Part shown: one piece after another, positions 7,060 through 16,585 of the stretch
Numbering within the stretch: the first letter of the stretch is position 1
Layout: each line of letters begins with the position of its first letter
DNA from: Planctomycetia bacterium
Lineage (GTDB): Bacteria > Planctomycetota > Planctomycetia > Pirellulales > Thermoguttaceae
Assembly: GCA_030539295.1 (NCBI GenBank)
Contig: JAUNSJ010000006.1
Coordinates: 62,001-126,000, forward strand
Length of the DNA: 64,000 nucleotides
Reading direction: 5' to 3'
Notes under the pieces: generated by a model
What the model was told of the DNA's origin: nothing
Seen by the model: only the letters and a program-made list of their open reading frames with translations
Database searches by the model: none
Made by a program: the position numbers and the translations under genes

Positions 7060-8901
7060 ATGAGTATATTTTGTTTTCAGTGTGAAGGCGCCGACCGGGG
7101 AACCGGCTGCCGGCAGTCGGGAACCTGTGGTAAGAGCGAAGACCTGGCCCATCTCCAGAATCTCTTGATTGCCTGGTGCAAGCAAGTCGCCTTGGTTGCT
7201 GTTCGCATGCGAGCTGCCGGAAACGCCAGTTCCGTCGTCGATCGCTTCCTGCTCGACTCACTTTACGTGACCACCACGGGCGTGAACTTCGACCAAAATG
7301 ACCTCGTTCGACGAATCTATATGGCTGACCGCGTCTATCAGTTGGCGGAACACCTCTCGTCGGCCGAGAATGTTTCCTGGCAGAAGTCCTTGGAGGAGCA
7401 GGCGTTAGCTCCTGTCGACGGCCTGTCCCCGGAAGATGTGGCAGGACAGATTGAGCAGGGGCGGGAATACACGGTCTCTGCTCGACTCAACGCTGGCGAC
7501 GCCACCGTTGTGGGCCTGCAAGAGTGCCTTCTGGCAGGCGTCAAAGGGGCCGCAACTTTTCTCCGGGAAGCCATTTCCGTCGCACAGGAAGCCTATCGCA
7601 AGCTCAAATTCGAAATCGAAGGCATGCAGATGGCAATTGATGCCATTAAGGCTCGCGACGTTAAGGAACGCCCGCGAAAAGCGGCCTTACGCGACGAAGT
7701 GATCACTTGTAAAAAACTGCTCGCTTCACAGCAGGAGGAGCAGCAGAAAATGCTCGCCTCGCTTTGGGAAACGCTCGCCTTCCTTGCCTCGGAACCCAAT
7801 GATGCGACTGAACTTGGTAATGCATTGACTTCCTTGGGTAGCCTGAATCTCGATATTCTTCGACTTCTGGAGTGGGCTCGAAACAAAGTCTACGGCGTGC
7901 CTGAACCTGCCGTTGTACGTACCACGCCGGTCGCGGGTAAATGCATTCTCGTCTCGGGCAGCGATTTCGCACTCCTGCTCCACCTCCTGGAGGCCACTCG
8001 CAATAAGGACATCAACATATTCACCCACGGCGAACTGCTCGCGGCCCATTCCTATCCCGCGTTTCGTAAGTTCCCCCACCTGGTCGGGCACTATGGGACC
8101 TCGTGGCAGAAACAGATTAAGGAATTCGGCGCCTTTCCTGGTGCGATTCTCGTGACCTCCGACCACCTTATGGCTCCCGACGAAAGCTATCACGACTACA
8201 TTTTTACCGCTGGCGAACTCCGCATGCCGGGCGTCCGCGAGCTTGCTCGCAAAAATAACGGTTCCTTCGATTTTAACCCGCTCATCCAGGCCTCTCTCGA
8301 TTCCAGTGGCTTCTTTAAGACGAAAAGTATCGAAAAACTGACCGTTGGTTTCGGCGTCGATGCCATTAAAAAGAATATCGATACAATACGTAAGTCAATG
8401 GAACAGCGATATTTGCGAAATTTCTTCGTGATCGGGGGCTGTGATACCGCCGAAGGCGATGACAGTTATTTCACCGAATTCGTCAGTAATCTTCCTCCCG
8501 ACTGTATGATACTTGCCTTTGGCAGTGTGAAGTTTCGGTTCAATCGTCTTGAGCTGGCTCCTCTCGGGTCGGGGTTCCCTCGTCTGTTCGACCTGGGCCA
8601 GTTGGAAGATGCCGTTGGCGTGATTGAGCTGCTCCAGTTCCTTTCCAAAGAGTTCGGACTCGACCTGGCCCAACTGCCGCTGGCGGTTACACTTGCGTGG
8701 TCTGACCAGAAGTCCATTGCCGTCCTGCTCTCTTTCCTGACTCTCAAACTTCGCGGTCTGCGCCTCGGAGCCACGCGACCGGCCTTCCTGACCCCCGACG
8801 CTTGGGCACGCCTCGCGGAGCAGTTTGGGCTTAACTTCGTGCAATCGCCGCAAGAGGACCTCGATTCTCTGCTGGGAACGTCAGGCGGCAAACGCTCCTG
8901 A
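7060..8901 (+). CDS. Degenerate hybrid-cluster-protein (Hcp) homologue
   Basis: This 613-residue protein is homologous along its length to hybrid cluster protein, a cytoplasmic Fe-S enzyme linked to NO and hydroxylamine reduction. The start is fixed by the family opening 'MSIFCFQCE' with AGGAG upstream; the open frame back to 6871 is not used. The N-terminal [4Fe-4S] cysteines are intact (C5, C8, C17, C23, spacing CX2CX8CX5C). Compared with the hybrid-cluster ligands known in Desulfovibrio Hcp, E325 and C461 are kept. The His is S301, three Cys are H369, S489 and L515, and the Glu is D549. A long charged coiled coil occupies about residues 165-255. A normal hybrid cluster therefore looks impossible, and the role is probably non-canonical. 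A kinase gene follows 85 bp downstream. Confidence 0.85.
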   Translation: MSIFCFQCEGADRGTGCRQSGTCGKSEDLAHLQNLLIAWCKQVALVAVRMRAAGNASSVVDRFLLDSLYVTTTGVNFDQNDLVRRIYMADRVYQLAEHLSSAENVSWQKSLEEQALAPVDGLSPEDVAGQIEQGREYTVSARLNAGDATVVGLQECLLAGVKGAATFLREAISVAQEAYRKLKFEIEGMQMAIDAIKARDVKERPRKAALRDEVITCKKLLASQQEEQQKMLASLWETLAFLASEPNDATELGNALTSLGSLNLDILRLLEWARNKVYGVPEPAVVRTTPVAGKCILVSGSDFALLLHLLEATRNKDINIFTHGELLAAHSYPAFRKFPHLVGHYGTSWQKQIKEFGAFPGAILVTSDHLMAPDESYHDYIFTAGELRMPGVRELARKNNGSFDFNPLIQASLDSSGFFKTKSIEKLTVGFGVDAIKKNIDTIRKSMEQRYLRNFFVIGGCDTAEGDDSYFTEFVSNLPPDCMILAFGSVKFRFNRLELAPLGSGFPRLFDLGQLEDAVGVIELLQFLSKEFGLDLAQLPLAVTLAWSDQKSIAVLLSFLTLKLRGLRLGATRPAFLTPDAWARLAEQFGLNFVQSPQEDLDSLLGTSGGKRS

Positions 8902-8986
8902 CCCGTTCTCCCATCTCGTAAACGCGTCCCTAACCGGACAGCGATAACAGGAATAACGCATTACAGGACAAGAGGATACGTATAAA

Positions 8987-9910
8987 ATGGGGTTTTTGGA
9001 AACACTGTTCGGTAAAAAGAAACTGGATTACCAGAAGAAATACCTCCTGCAAAAGGCGGCCATTTCCGGGACTATGTCGCGATTCTTTCAGGCAACCGAC
9101 CGTGAGACGGGACAGCTCGTCGGACTGAAAATTATCGACGCCCAAAAAATGAAGCAGGTCGAAGCTCGCATTCGCACCGCGTACGGCAAAGTTCACAAGC
9201 CATCCGAAGGCGAAATTACCGCCAGTTTTAACCATCCTTATATCGTTAAAGTGTTCGATTACGGACTGACCACACGGAACGAACCCTATATCGTTATGGA
9301 GTACCTCGAAGGAACCGGCTTGAACAATATCCTCATGGTGCGGCAGAATATGCTCGCCGGGGCCTATCTCCACTACATCCGACAGTGCGCCGAAGCCCTT
9401 AAAGAAGTTCACGATAAAGGCTATATTCATCGCGATTATTGCCCAAGAAATCTCCTGTTTACCGGCGACGGCACGGCTCTTAAACTGATCGATTTCGGCT
9501 TGACCGTTCCGAACTGCCCTCCCTTTACCGACCCCGGTAACCGTACGGGAACTGCGAACTACATGGCCCCGGAACTCGTGCGACGCAAGCCAACTTCGAC
9601 GAAACTCGACATCTTCTCGTTCGGTGTAACCATGTACGAATTGTGCTGTCGCCAGCTTCCGTGGCCCGGCGGACAGGGCGGCCTGGCAGCTATGGGCCAT
9701 GATACTCCCGCGACTCCCATTACAACATACTTCCCCAATATTCACCCTGTTCTCGCCAAGGCCATTCACCAATGTATTCAGCCCGATGTCCGCGACCGGT
9801 GCGAGTCCATGCAGGATTTTCTTCGCCTCATAAGTCGTTGTGATTCCGAAACGGCCGATAAAGCCCCTCCTGTAATCCTTAAGCCGGAAACGAAAGCTAC
9901 CTCTCGATGA
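8987..9910 (+). CDS. Serine/threonine protein kinase, cytoplasmic
   Basis: This is a 307-residue Hanks-type kinase without a transmembrane segment. The ATP-binding lysine is K48 in 'LVGLKII'. The catalytic loop is 'YIHRDYCPRN' with D150 and N155, the metal-binding D169 is in 'LIDFGLT', and 'NYMAPEL' is the APE motif. The glycine-rich loop is weak: where GxGxxG is expected the sequence reads 'AAISGTMSRFF'. That suggests altered nucleotide handling but not inactivity. The N-terminus starts 'MGFLETLFGKKKLDYQKK', a short basic tag. It lies between the Hcp-like gene and hpnE and overlaps hpnE by ATGA, so the three probably form one operon. Its targets are unknown. Confidence 0.88.
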   Translation: MGFLETLFGKKKLDYQKKYLLQKAAISGTMSRFFQATDRETGQLVGLKIIDAQKMKQVEARIRTAYGKVHKPSEGEITASFNHPYIVKVFDYGLTTRNEPYIVMEYLEGTGLNNILMVRQNMLAGAYLHYIRQCAEALKEVHDKGYIHRDYCPRNLLFTGDGTALKLIDFGLTVPNCPPFTDPGNRTGTANYMAPELVRRKPTSTKLDIFSFGVTMYELCCRQLPWPGGQGGLAAMGHDTPATPITTYFPNIHPVLAKAIHQCIQPDVRDRCESMQDFLRLISRCDSETADKAPPVILKPETKATSR

Positions 9911-11313
9911 CTGCTTGCCGTAATGATAGTTCCGCCCCTTCCGTGGCCGTACTCGGGGGCGGCTTGGCTGGTATTACCGCTGCCTGGTCCGCGCGACAGG
10001 CAGGCTGCCGCGTTACGCTCTTCGAACGCGGACGCCATCTGGGTGGACGCATTGCCTCGCTCGAAGTCCATGCGTCACTCGCCCAGGCGGCCAAACTCCT
10101 TGATAACGGTGAACATATTTGGCTCGCAGCGTGCCTCGCTGTTGACAAACTGTTTCAAGAGCTTGAACTTAAACAATATTTTGACTTGTCTCCTGGAATC
10201 CATTTCGCCTGTGGCGGGGGACACTTTTGGTCGTTGAACGCATGTCGCTGGCTCCCACGTCGCTTTGCTCTGCTCCCCTCGCTCATGCGATTACCGAATC
10301 TGACCTTCCGCGAACGCTGCCATCTTATCCACATTGCCCGACTTCTGCTCAACGCTCACGACGACTCGCTCGCTCCTTTCACCTTTAGCAAGTGGTACAA
10401 TGAGCAAGGGGGCCGCCCGCGACCCGCCCAGTTCTTCTGGCAACCGCTCATTCTCAGTAGTCTTTCCGATATGCCTGACCAGGTCAGTGCCTTGGCCGTT
10501 AAGAAGATTATTCTCGAAGGCGTGCTGTTCTGCTCGGGCAAAAATCTTGGCCTTTATCTACCCAATCTACCGTTGCGAGAGATTTTTCACGACGCCGTAT
10601 TCAAAAAGTTTCAAGAGGAGGGAATCGACGTCCGGTTTCACAGCCGTATTACGCAACTGCTCTCCGAAGGTCCTCGGATTACTGCCGTATGCGGGCCAGA
10701 CGGCGGTCATGAGCCGTTCGACGCCGTTATTAATGCTACCGGCCCCTTTGCCGCCGCCCAGCTCTTTGCCGATTCCGGCCTCGACGCTGAACTGCAACGC
10801 ATTGCCTTTGAACGGTTCGAACTGGGAGCGATCACCACCGTTCATCTCTGGCTCGACCGGCCGATCACCAAGAAAAAAGCCATTGCTCTTACCGGAACGC
10901 CTGGACAGTGGCTCTTTGCCAACCGGGGCGTCATCGCCTCTTCCGAACTTCCATGGTATGCTCAAATTTTAATAAGTGGCTCGCACCGACTCCTTGACGG
11001 AAGTGAGCTTACCTCCGGTCAAAGAGAGCAACTGGCCCATCGTATCTTCTTACAACTTCAAGAGCAGTTCCCACACGCAAAGGCGGCCCGTCTTATGGCC
11101 TCGCGTGTTTCGACCATACTCGACGCGGTCATCTCGCCCTCTCCCGAGTCCTTTGGTAAACGTCCAGGCTGCATGACAGCTTTCGATAATCTCTTTCTCG
11201 CCGGCGACTGGACCGATACGCACTGGCCCAGTACCATGGAAGCGGCTGTCCGCTCCGGACGTCTGGCCGTCGAGTCGCTGCTCGCACAACGAAATCGTGC
11301 CCGCGCGAGTTAA
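9907..11313 (+). CDS. hpnE: Hydroxysqualene dehydroxylase (squalene-associated FAD desaturase)
   Basis: HpnE reduces hydroxysqualene to squalene in the HpnC-HpnD-HpnE route feeding hopanoid or other triterpenoid synthesis. The 468-residue protein opens with an FAD Rossmann motif ('VAVLGGGLAGITAAW') and 'CRVTLFERGRHLGGRI'. It closes with 'NLFLAGDWTDTHWPSTMEAAVRSGRLA', the usual C-terminal FAD-contact motif of this family. The start is set by the ATGA overlap with the kinase. hpnC and hpnD are not in the window. Confusion with phytoene desaturase-like amine oxidases is possible but the end motif favours HpnE. Confidence 0.85.
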   Translation: MTACRNDSSAPSVAVLGGGLAGITAAWSARQAGCRVTLFERGRHLGGRIASLEVHASLAQAAKLLDNGEHIWLAACLAVDKLFQELELKQYFDLSPGIHFACGGGHFWSLNACRWLPRRFALLPSLMRLPNLTFRERCHLIHIARLLLNAHDDSLAPFTFSKWYNEQGGRPRPAQFFWQPLILSSLSDMPDQVSALAVKKIILEGVLFCSGKNLGLYLPNLPLREIFHDAVFKKFQEEGIDVRFHSRITQLLSEGPRITAVCGPDGGHEPFDAVINATGPFAAAQLFADSGLDAELQRIAFERFELGAITTVHLWLDRPITKKKAIALTGTPGQWLFANRGVIASSELPWYAQILISGSHRLLDGSELTSGQREQLAHRIFLQLQEQFPHAKAARLMASRVSTILDAVISPSPESFGKRPGCMTAFDNLFLAGDWTDTHWPSTMEAAVRSGRLAVESLLAQRNRARAS

Positions 11314-11327
11314 CCGGAGCGGGCACG
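11296..11327. terminator. Hairpin at the hpnE / GH78 convergent junction
   Basis: CGTGCCCGC (11296-11304) pairs perfectly with GCGGGCACG (11319-11327) across a 14-nt loop that contains the hpnE stop. Only a short CTCTTT follows, so it may be a weak or Rho-assisted terminator. Confidence 0.4.
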
Positions 11328-11339
11328 GCCTGTCCCTCT

Positions 11340-13835
11340 TTAGTGCGACAGGGAAAACGTTTGGTCAAAGTGGCCTGCCGGAAGATCAAGTTTGTGATAT
11401 TTTTCGCCACAGTGTTCGTAGACCTCGGCGTTTTCCACCTGGCAGTTCCAGGGCAGAATGAGTTCTCCCTTCGTCCCTTCCGGAACAGTGACCTTAACGG
11501 CGAACGACTCATCCGTGCGGCGCAAAGAAACGACAATCGACCCATATTGCGTTGGCGTCGTCTGGTCAATGGCCGTTAAGTGACCCATTTGCGGAAAGAT
11601 ACGGAACGATTTGAACGCCGGCTCTGTAGGCGCGACTCCTGTAATGTACTGTGCCAGGCACGTCAGTCCGCCGCCACTCCAGGCATGATTGATCGTACCG
11701 CCGCCAAAGCCCTCGGCACCAATACCCCAGCCTTCCCAGAGCGTCGTAAATTCCTCATTTTCGACCATTTTCGCAAAGCGTTCCTTCATACGCGTAAGGC
11801 AATCGTCATAATATCCCATTAAGCACAGAGCTTCCAGGACGTATTTCTCCATATAGGGACTGGCGTGCTTGTGCTCCTTGAGGAACGCGCGAACAAGAGG
11901 ATATTTCGTCGCGTCGGCCAAACCGCTGACCACGGCCATTGCATTGGCGCGGTCGTCGCTACAGGCCGTGTAGTGCGGGTCGCGATATTCCGTCCCCGTC
12001 CAGAAAACACGGTCAAACGATTCTTCCAGCTTCGTCATGCACTGCGACCAGAAGTCAGCGTCGTCGTTCAGATTCAGTCGCAACGCCAGCTCTTTGGCTT
12101 CCTTGACCGCTAGATAATACCAGCAGTTCAAGAGAACTCGAAGGTCAATGTCCTCACCCCAGTCGCCCCAACTCCAGTCACCGGTTCGAACCTGAATCAC
12201 GCCCTCTTCGTCAAACTGCCATATCTTGAGATAGTCACGAATCGCCGGATAAATATCGCACGCCGTTTCGTTATCACCCGAATAGAAACTATAGCAGCCC
12301 AGTCCGCATACGCTTATCGTTGCCAGCATCTGTGCCGGTAACTCCGTATTGAAGACTCCCGGCACCGGCGAGTACAACGTCTTATCCTCCCGTTGGAATC
12401 GGGCAAGCTCATAAAATCCTTTTCGTGGTAGCGCGTCTGCCCGCTGGTCAAAGACGTAAAACGCCTCGCCAAGTTCGTTTACCGCATCGCCCCACCATTG
12501 GGCACGCTCACGGTCCGGACAGTCGAAATACGTATCCCGCATCGTTATATAAAGCGTTCGTACCGCCTTGGTCCACAATTGGTTATAAAACGGGTCATCG
12601 CACGTAAAGGAGCCAATGAAATCCGCCGCGTAGCCTGTCTCACGATAACCCAAGCCCAGTATTTTTACACCTTCCGGAATGGAGAACTCCACCTTATGCC
12701 CGTTCATCCAGCCGAGCGATTCATACTCCTGAACTCCTTCTTTCGTTATATATTCAGCACGCACATTGTACTCGCTGCCTCCGTGGTAATTGTCTGTTCG
12801 CACATCAATTGTCAGTCCGGCCGGGGCCTCAATTTTGAACCAGGGTGTAACCTGTGCGTTGTACGGAAGCGTGCCGATAATTTTCTCGCCGGTCGCAATT
12901 TTCGGCAGTTCGGCGTCATTCACAAAAGTTTTAATTCCGTAATCTTTCCACAGTGGAATCGGACGCTCGAAGAGCAGCCCCCAAGGCGCGTCCCCGGCCG
13001 CACCACAAACGACCGCGCTATGCCATTGCGAGTCGTCGTACGAACAGGCACGCCAGTCAGCTGCGTCTTCGTATCGCGCGTCGTATCGAATATTCCATTC
13101 GGGAAGTCGATAGTTCGGTTGCGGGTCCGCCGTAAGAATTTCGTAAGGGCCGCTCGTCTCTTGCCGCCAGGTCGCCGCGACTCCAGACGTTTCGAATTCC
13201 CGTTTACCCGCGTCGACCAAGCGCAAGCCCGTGGGAACCGCAGACCCGAGTTTCGCCTTCCACGTTCCATCCGATCGCACAACAAGTCCGTTTTCATTCT
13301 CGCACACGGAGTCGACCAGCAGACCCGACTGGCCACTGTTGATGTGCGAAAAGCCATCACGTCCGAAGTACCAGACGAGGAACGCCAATGTATTTTTACC
13401 CTCTTGCAAAAACGGACTCAAGTCGACCAAATCGAAATAAGTCGCGTTACGGGCCGGGCCCCGTTTAAGACCCCCTTCAAAAACGACCATTTCTCCATTG
13501 ACCCACAGCCAGTATTTGGAGTCACAAGCCACGCGTATCTTCGCCGTCTGACCCTCCTTGGCGTCAAAGGAGTAACGATACTGCGTCCAAAGATTGGGCA
13601 TATCTTGCGGCGTATCGGCAGCGCTAATCCAGCTCCCGCGAATATCTGTCGTCGCCTGATAGTGCTCGCCGACAATCGTAAAATGATCAGCAGCGGTCAC
13701 CGTATCCGCGCAACAAAGCACAACGGTAAACAATAGCAATAGGCCGGCCACCCCTGGGGTGCGAACAGCTCGCTCGTGTAAACTCCGGTAGCCAAAAAAT
13801 AATAAAACAGGCTGTAAAATGCGGGCAAAGGTCAT
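11340..13835 (-). CDS. GH78-like alpha-L-rhamnosidase, secreted
   Basis: This 831-residue protein has an N-terminal hydrophobic segment (about residues 27-47) ending in an Ala-rich cleavage region. Beta-sandwich domains follow ('YWLWVNGEMVVFEGG') and then an (alpha/alpha)6 barrel. The barrel carries 'FDCPDRERAQWWGDA', with E443 a likely catalytic acid. Further on are 'TLWEGWG' with E701 and 'GGTINHAWSGG', features of GH78 and the related GH106/GH78-like group. It is expected to cleave alpha-L-rhamnosyl residues from plant or microbial polysaccharides outside the cytoplasm. Its start overlaps the stop of the histidine kinase gene by ATGA, an unusual pairing of a sensor with a single glycosidase. 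Assignment of catalytic residues is by motif only. Confidence 0.82.
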   Translation of the reverse strand: MTFARILQPVLLFFGYRSLHERAVRTPGVAGLLLLFTVVLCCADTVTAADHFTIVGEHYQATTDIRGSWISAADTPQDMPNLWTQYRYSFDAKEGQTAKIRVACDSKYWLWVNGEMVVFEGGLKRGPARNATYFDLVDLSPFLQEGKNTLAFLVWYFGRDGFSHINSGQSGLLVDSVCENENGLVVRSDGTWKAKLGSAVPTGLRLVDAGKREFETSGVAATWRQETSGPYEILTADPQPNYRLPEWNIRYDARYEDAADWRACSYDDSQWHSAVVCGAAGDAPWGLLFERPIPLWKDYGIKTFVNDAELPKIATGEKIIGTLPYNAQVTPWFKIEAPAGLTIDVRTDNYHGGSEYNVRAEYITKEGVQEYESLGWMNGHKVEFSIPEGVKILGLGYRETGYAADFIGSFTCDDPFYNQLWTKAVRTLYITMRDTYFDCPDRERAQWWGDAVNELGEAFYVFDQRADALPRKGFYELARFQREDKTLYSPVPGVFNTELPAQMLATISVCGLGCYSFYSGDNETACDIYPAIRDYLKIWQFDEEGVIQVRTGDWSWGDWGEDIDLRVLLNCWYYLAVKEAKELALRLNLNDDADFWSQCMTKLEESFDRVFWTGTEYRDPHYTACSDDRANAMAVVSGLADATKYPLVRAFLKEHKHASPYMEKYVLEALCLMGYYDDCLTRMKERFAKMVENEEFTTLWEGWGIGAEGFGGGTINHAWSGGGLTCLAQYITGVAPTEPAFKSFRIFPQMGHLTAIDQTTPTQYGSIVVSLRRTDESFAVKVTVPEGTKGELILPWNCQVENAEVYEHCGEKYHKLDLPAGHFDQTFSLSH

Positions 13836-15766
13836 GGTTGCTCCTTCGTGGTTGGTGAACTTGGTAATGTAGATGTGGGTAATACAGACGCCGCCTGCGA
13901 CGTTGCGCCTATCTCCTGACGCGGTGTTACGTCCCGCGATTCGTGTATTTTGAGACGGGCTGTGCCTGCCTGTGAAAATTTTTGGATCTCCGTTATCATG
14001 GTCGATTCCGTCCGAACCGGCGGATTCAATTCCCAGGGCAGAAGTATGGTGAACGTACTGCCGAAACCAGGTCGACTCTCAACGGAAACTTCGCCCTCAA
14101 GCAGTTTGCATAATTCCTTGACAATGGACAGGCCAAGTCCGCTCCCCGAATGCTCACGCGTCATGGCGTCGCCTTCAGGCATGGACGATTTACCCTGTCG
14201 GAATTTTTTGAAAATAATGAGTTGGTCTTCCGGAGAAATGCCGACTCCCGAGTCGATAACTTTTAATTCAAGAAACGGAATCGGTTTGCTTACAACAGTA
14301 CTGTTAAGACGTCCGGACTGCGCTGCGGTTCCGTACCCTTGCGGATAGAATGGTATTCGTTCGATCCGGTGTGCGAGGATACGAATGAGCCCCCCTTCCG
14401 GAGTAAACTTAATCGCGTTGGAAATTAAATTATTCAGGATCTGCTGTATCCGGGACGCGTCTTGCTGTAGTCGCGGCAAGTCCGGCTCAATTTCCGGCGC
14501 TATGTCGAGATTCTTCTTGTCGGCCAGCGGACGCGCCATATCGCATAAGGCAAGAATAATCTGATCGATTGTAAAATGCGAAAGCTGAATTTCCAGCCGA
14601 CCGGCATCCATGCGGGTCATGTCCAGTATGTCATTAATCATGGCCAGTAGCGCGCGGCCCGATTTGTTTATGTTCGTAACATACCGACGCTGCTTGTCAT
14701 CCAGAGATTTAATGGACCCGAGAACTTCACTAAATCCGAGAATACTGTTCAGCGGGGTTCGCAGTTCATGACTCATCGTTGCCATGAAATCGCTCTTAAT
14801 CTGGTTCATTTCAAATAATTGCAAGTTGCGACGCGCAAGTTCGTCCACATTTTTACCCAAGGTGGCGTTCGTCGCCTGAAGTTCATCCTGCGTCTCTACC
14901 AGATGCCGCAGCATTTGGTTAAAGGCATGGCCCAACGCTTCGAACTCGTCGCCCGTATGCAATTCCGCTCGCTTCGTACTGTCACCACTGGAGATCGCTT
15001 CGCTCACCTCGCGAAGATTCTTGAGCGGCCTTATTATAACCAGGCGAATCACGATATAAAACGCTATCAGTGAGAGAAACGCCGTTATTATCGCCGCGCC
15101 TAGCAGGAGCGCCCAAAGTCGGGTGATCTCCTTCTGCGCCGGCGGCTCCGGGATCGTAACCTGAAGTATACCCAAAAGTGAACCAAGTTCCGCGCTACTG
15201 TCACCAAGAATTTCTCGATGACAGTTCAGACAGGCTCGCTCCATACGGAGCGCTACGTAATAATGGTAAGTACCCACCTCGTCCGTGCGTTCCGCGACCA
15301 AAGGCAACGAGTCTCGCGCCTCGGGCGGAACCGTCTGATTCTGCTGCTTCAGCAGGTCTTCTTCAAACGCGTTTCGGGGACCATCATCCTCGCCCGGACG
15401 ACGTTTACGCGAACGTAACAGGCGGCATTCAAATCGCGAACGGTCCGCCTGCCCGCTGATCTCTTCGCTCTGTAGTGTCATGGAATCGATAAAGTCGTCC
15501 AGCTCGCTGCTGCCGGGAGCACTATAGCTCTGGTCAAGCGATTCGTTCTGCAGCAGGACACGCAAGTGCATCAGAAGAAACTCACGCTCCGTCAGGAGTT
15601 TACCCGTAAGTGGATTTTGCGTATCTATTTGCGACTTCGTGACCTTGAAGTACAGAAAAAAACTGATCGTTATGACAATGGCAAGAGCCACGCCAAAAAA
15701 GAACAGGCATTTCAGTTCAAGACTCGATTCGAAAAAGGAACGACCACCCGAATTCCGCGATTCCAT
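13832..15766 (-). CDS. Membrane sensor histidine kinase with periplasmic haem-binding motif
   Basis: This is a 644-residue sensor kinase. A first membrane helix (about 19-41) is followed by a periplasmic domain of about 170 residues resembling the DUF3365/Tll0287 family. It ends in the c-type haem motif 'CLNCH' (C179, C182, H183). A second helix (about 218-243), a HAMP domain and a coiled coil lead to the HisKA box with H333 in 'MSHELRTPL'. The ATPase boxes are 'NNLISNAIKF', 'DSGVGIS' and 'GSGLGLSI'. Haem suggests redox or diatomic gas sensing. No response regulator is adjacent. The Ser/Pro-rich tail of about 70 residues lacks a receiver domain. It is translationally coupled to the GH78 gene. 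Confidence 0.9.
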   Translation of the reverse strand: MESRNSGGRSFFESSLELKCLFFFGVALAIVITISFFLYFKVTKSQIDTQNPLTGKLLTEREFLLMHLRVLLQNESLDQSYSAPGSSELDDFIDSMTLQSEEISGQADRSRFECRLLRSRKRRPGEDDGPRNAFEEDLLKQQNQTVPPEARDSLPLVAERTDEVGTYHYYVALRMERACLNCHREILGDSSAELGSLLGILQVTIPEPPAQKEITRLWALLLGAAIITAFLSLIAFYIVIRLVIIRPLKNLREVSEAISSGDSTKRAELHTGDEFEALGHAFNQMLRHLVETQDELQATNATLGKNVDELARRNLQLFEMNQIKSDFMATMSHELRTPLNSILGFSEVLGSIKSLDDKQRRYVTNINKSGRALLAMINDILDMTRMDAGRLEIQLSHFTIDQIILALCDMARPLADKKNLDIAPEIEPDLPRLQQDASRIQQILNNLISNAIKFTPEGGLIRILAHRIERIPFYPQGYGTAAQSGRLNSTVVSKPIPFLELKVIDSGVGISPEDQLIIFKKFRQGKSSMPEGDAMTREHSGSGLGLSIVKELCKLLEGEVSVESRPGFGSTFTILLPWELNPPVRTESTMITEIQKFSQAGTARLKIHESRDVTPRQEIGATSQAASVLPTSTLPSSPTTKEQP

Positions 15767-15778
15767 AACTTCCTTCTT

Positions 15779-16438
15779 TCAGGAGGCGAACCCGCCCTCG
15801 TTGAAATCGCCCACCGTGCCGTCCTCACCGCCCATAAGTCCGCCAAATGTCTTTATGCCACGACGCTTTGCCTGCTCGCTTACCAGATGATCAATCGCAT
15901 CGAATGCTTCCCGCGGACGATCAAGACAGGCAATGCGAAGTTCGGGTGTCGTCGGGTCCGTCGAGTAGATTATTACCGTTCCTATTCCACCATTAATCAT
16001 CTTGTCCCACAACGTCTGCTCAAGTTGTACATCGTTGACCCGCAACATGAGTGTTGTATCGGTCGTCTGACGGAACAGGCCCTTATACGAAATAAGGCGG
16101 TCCTCCAGCAGTTCATAGCGTATGGTCGTTGTGTAATACCAGTAGCGAATGGCAAACCGAATCCACAGAATGACCGGAATCACCATCGCCAAAGCCCAGA
16201 AGGGCCAATGCCCCATGCGATTATACAGGCCGAGACCGTGCACCATAGCGGTTCCATAAAAGCAGAGGGTTATAAAGGCCATGAGAATTGCCTCTACGCG
16301 AAACGCCTTTCCGGAATAATGGCCCCCGGTCCAGACAACGGTCTCCGGATCGCTCTTGCTCCCGCTTGCGTCTGTCTTGCTCTTTGCTATCGCTTCCAGT
16401 GTCGCTTCCGCACTGCTTTTTCCTTCCTCTTGTGCCAT
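15779..16438 (-). CDS. PH-domain (bPH_2 type) membrane protein
   Basis: The 219-residue protein has a polar N-terminus and two adjacent membrane helices ('AILMAFITLCFYGTAMV' and 'FWALAMVIPVILWIRFA'). These are followed by a bacterial pleckstrin-like domain beginning 'TTIRYELLEDRLISYKGLFRQ', the YdbS/YdbT-like arrangement. The start at 16438 is chosen because AAGGAGCG lies immediately upstream; a longer in-frame start at 16525 lacks such a site. It lies 12 bp upstream of the histidine kinase and is probably in the same transcript. Family members are membrane-associated and of unknown biochemical role. Confidence 0.8.
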   Translation of the reverse strand: MAQEEGKSSAEATLEAIAKSKTDASGSKSDPETVVWTGGHYSGKAFRVEAILMAFITLCFYGTAMVHGLGLYNRMGHWPFWALAMVIPVILWIRFAIRYWYYTTTIRYELLEDRLISYKGLFRQTTDTTLMLRVNDVQLEQTLWDKMINGGIGTVIIYSTDPTTPELRIACLDRPREAFDAIDHLVSEQAKRRGIKTFGGLMGGEDGTVGDFNEGGFAS

Positions 16439-16585
16439 TGTTCGCTCCTTTATGGTTTGCGTTGTGTTTTCAGAGACAAAATCCACCCTGATCCCTATTA
16501 TAACAGGAACGCCCGTCTTTTGCAAGCGGTTGGCAGTTTTCAGAACGCTTTTTATTCTCTTCGGGGCAGGCCCCCGATCGCCCCG

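Noticed and set aside
12498-13736. Long plus-strand frame of 412 codons inside the GH78 gene
   Set aside because: It is antisense to a gene with clear glycosidase motifs, and its residues are compositionally implausible (Arg/Thr/Val-rich with no motif).
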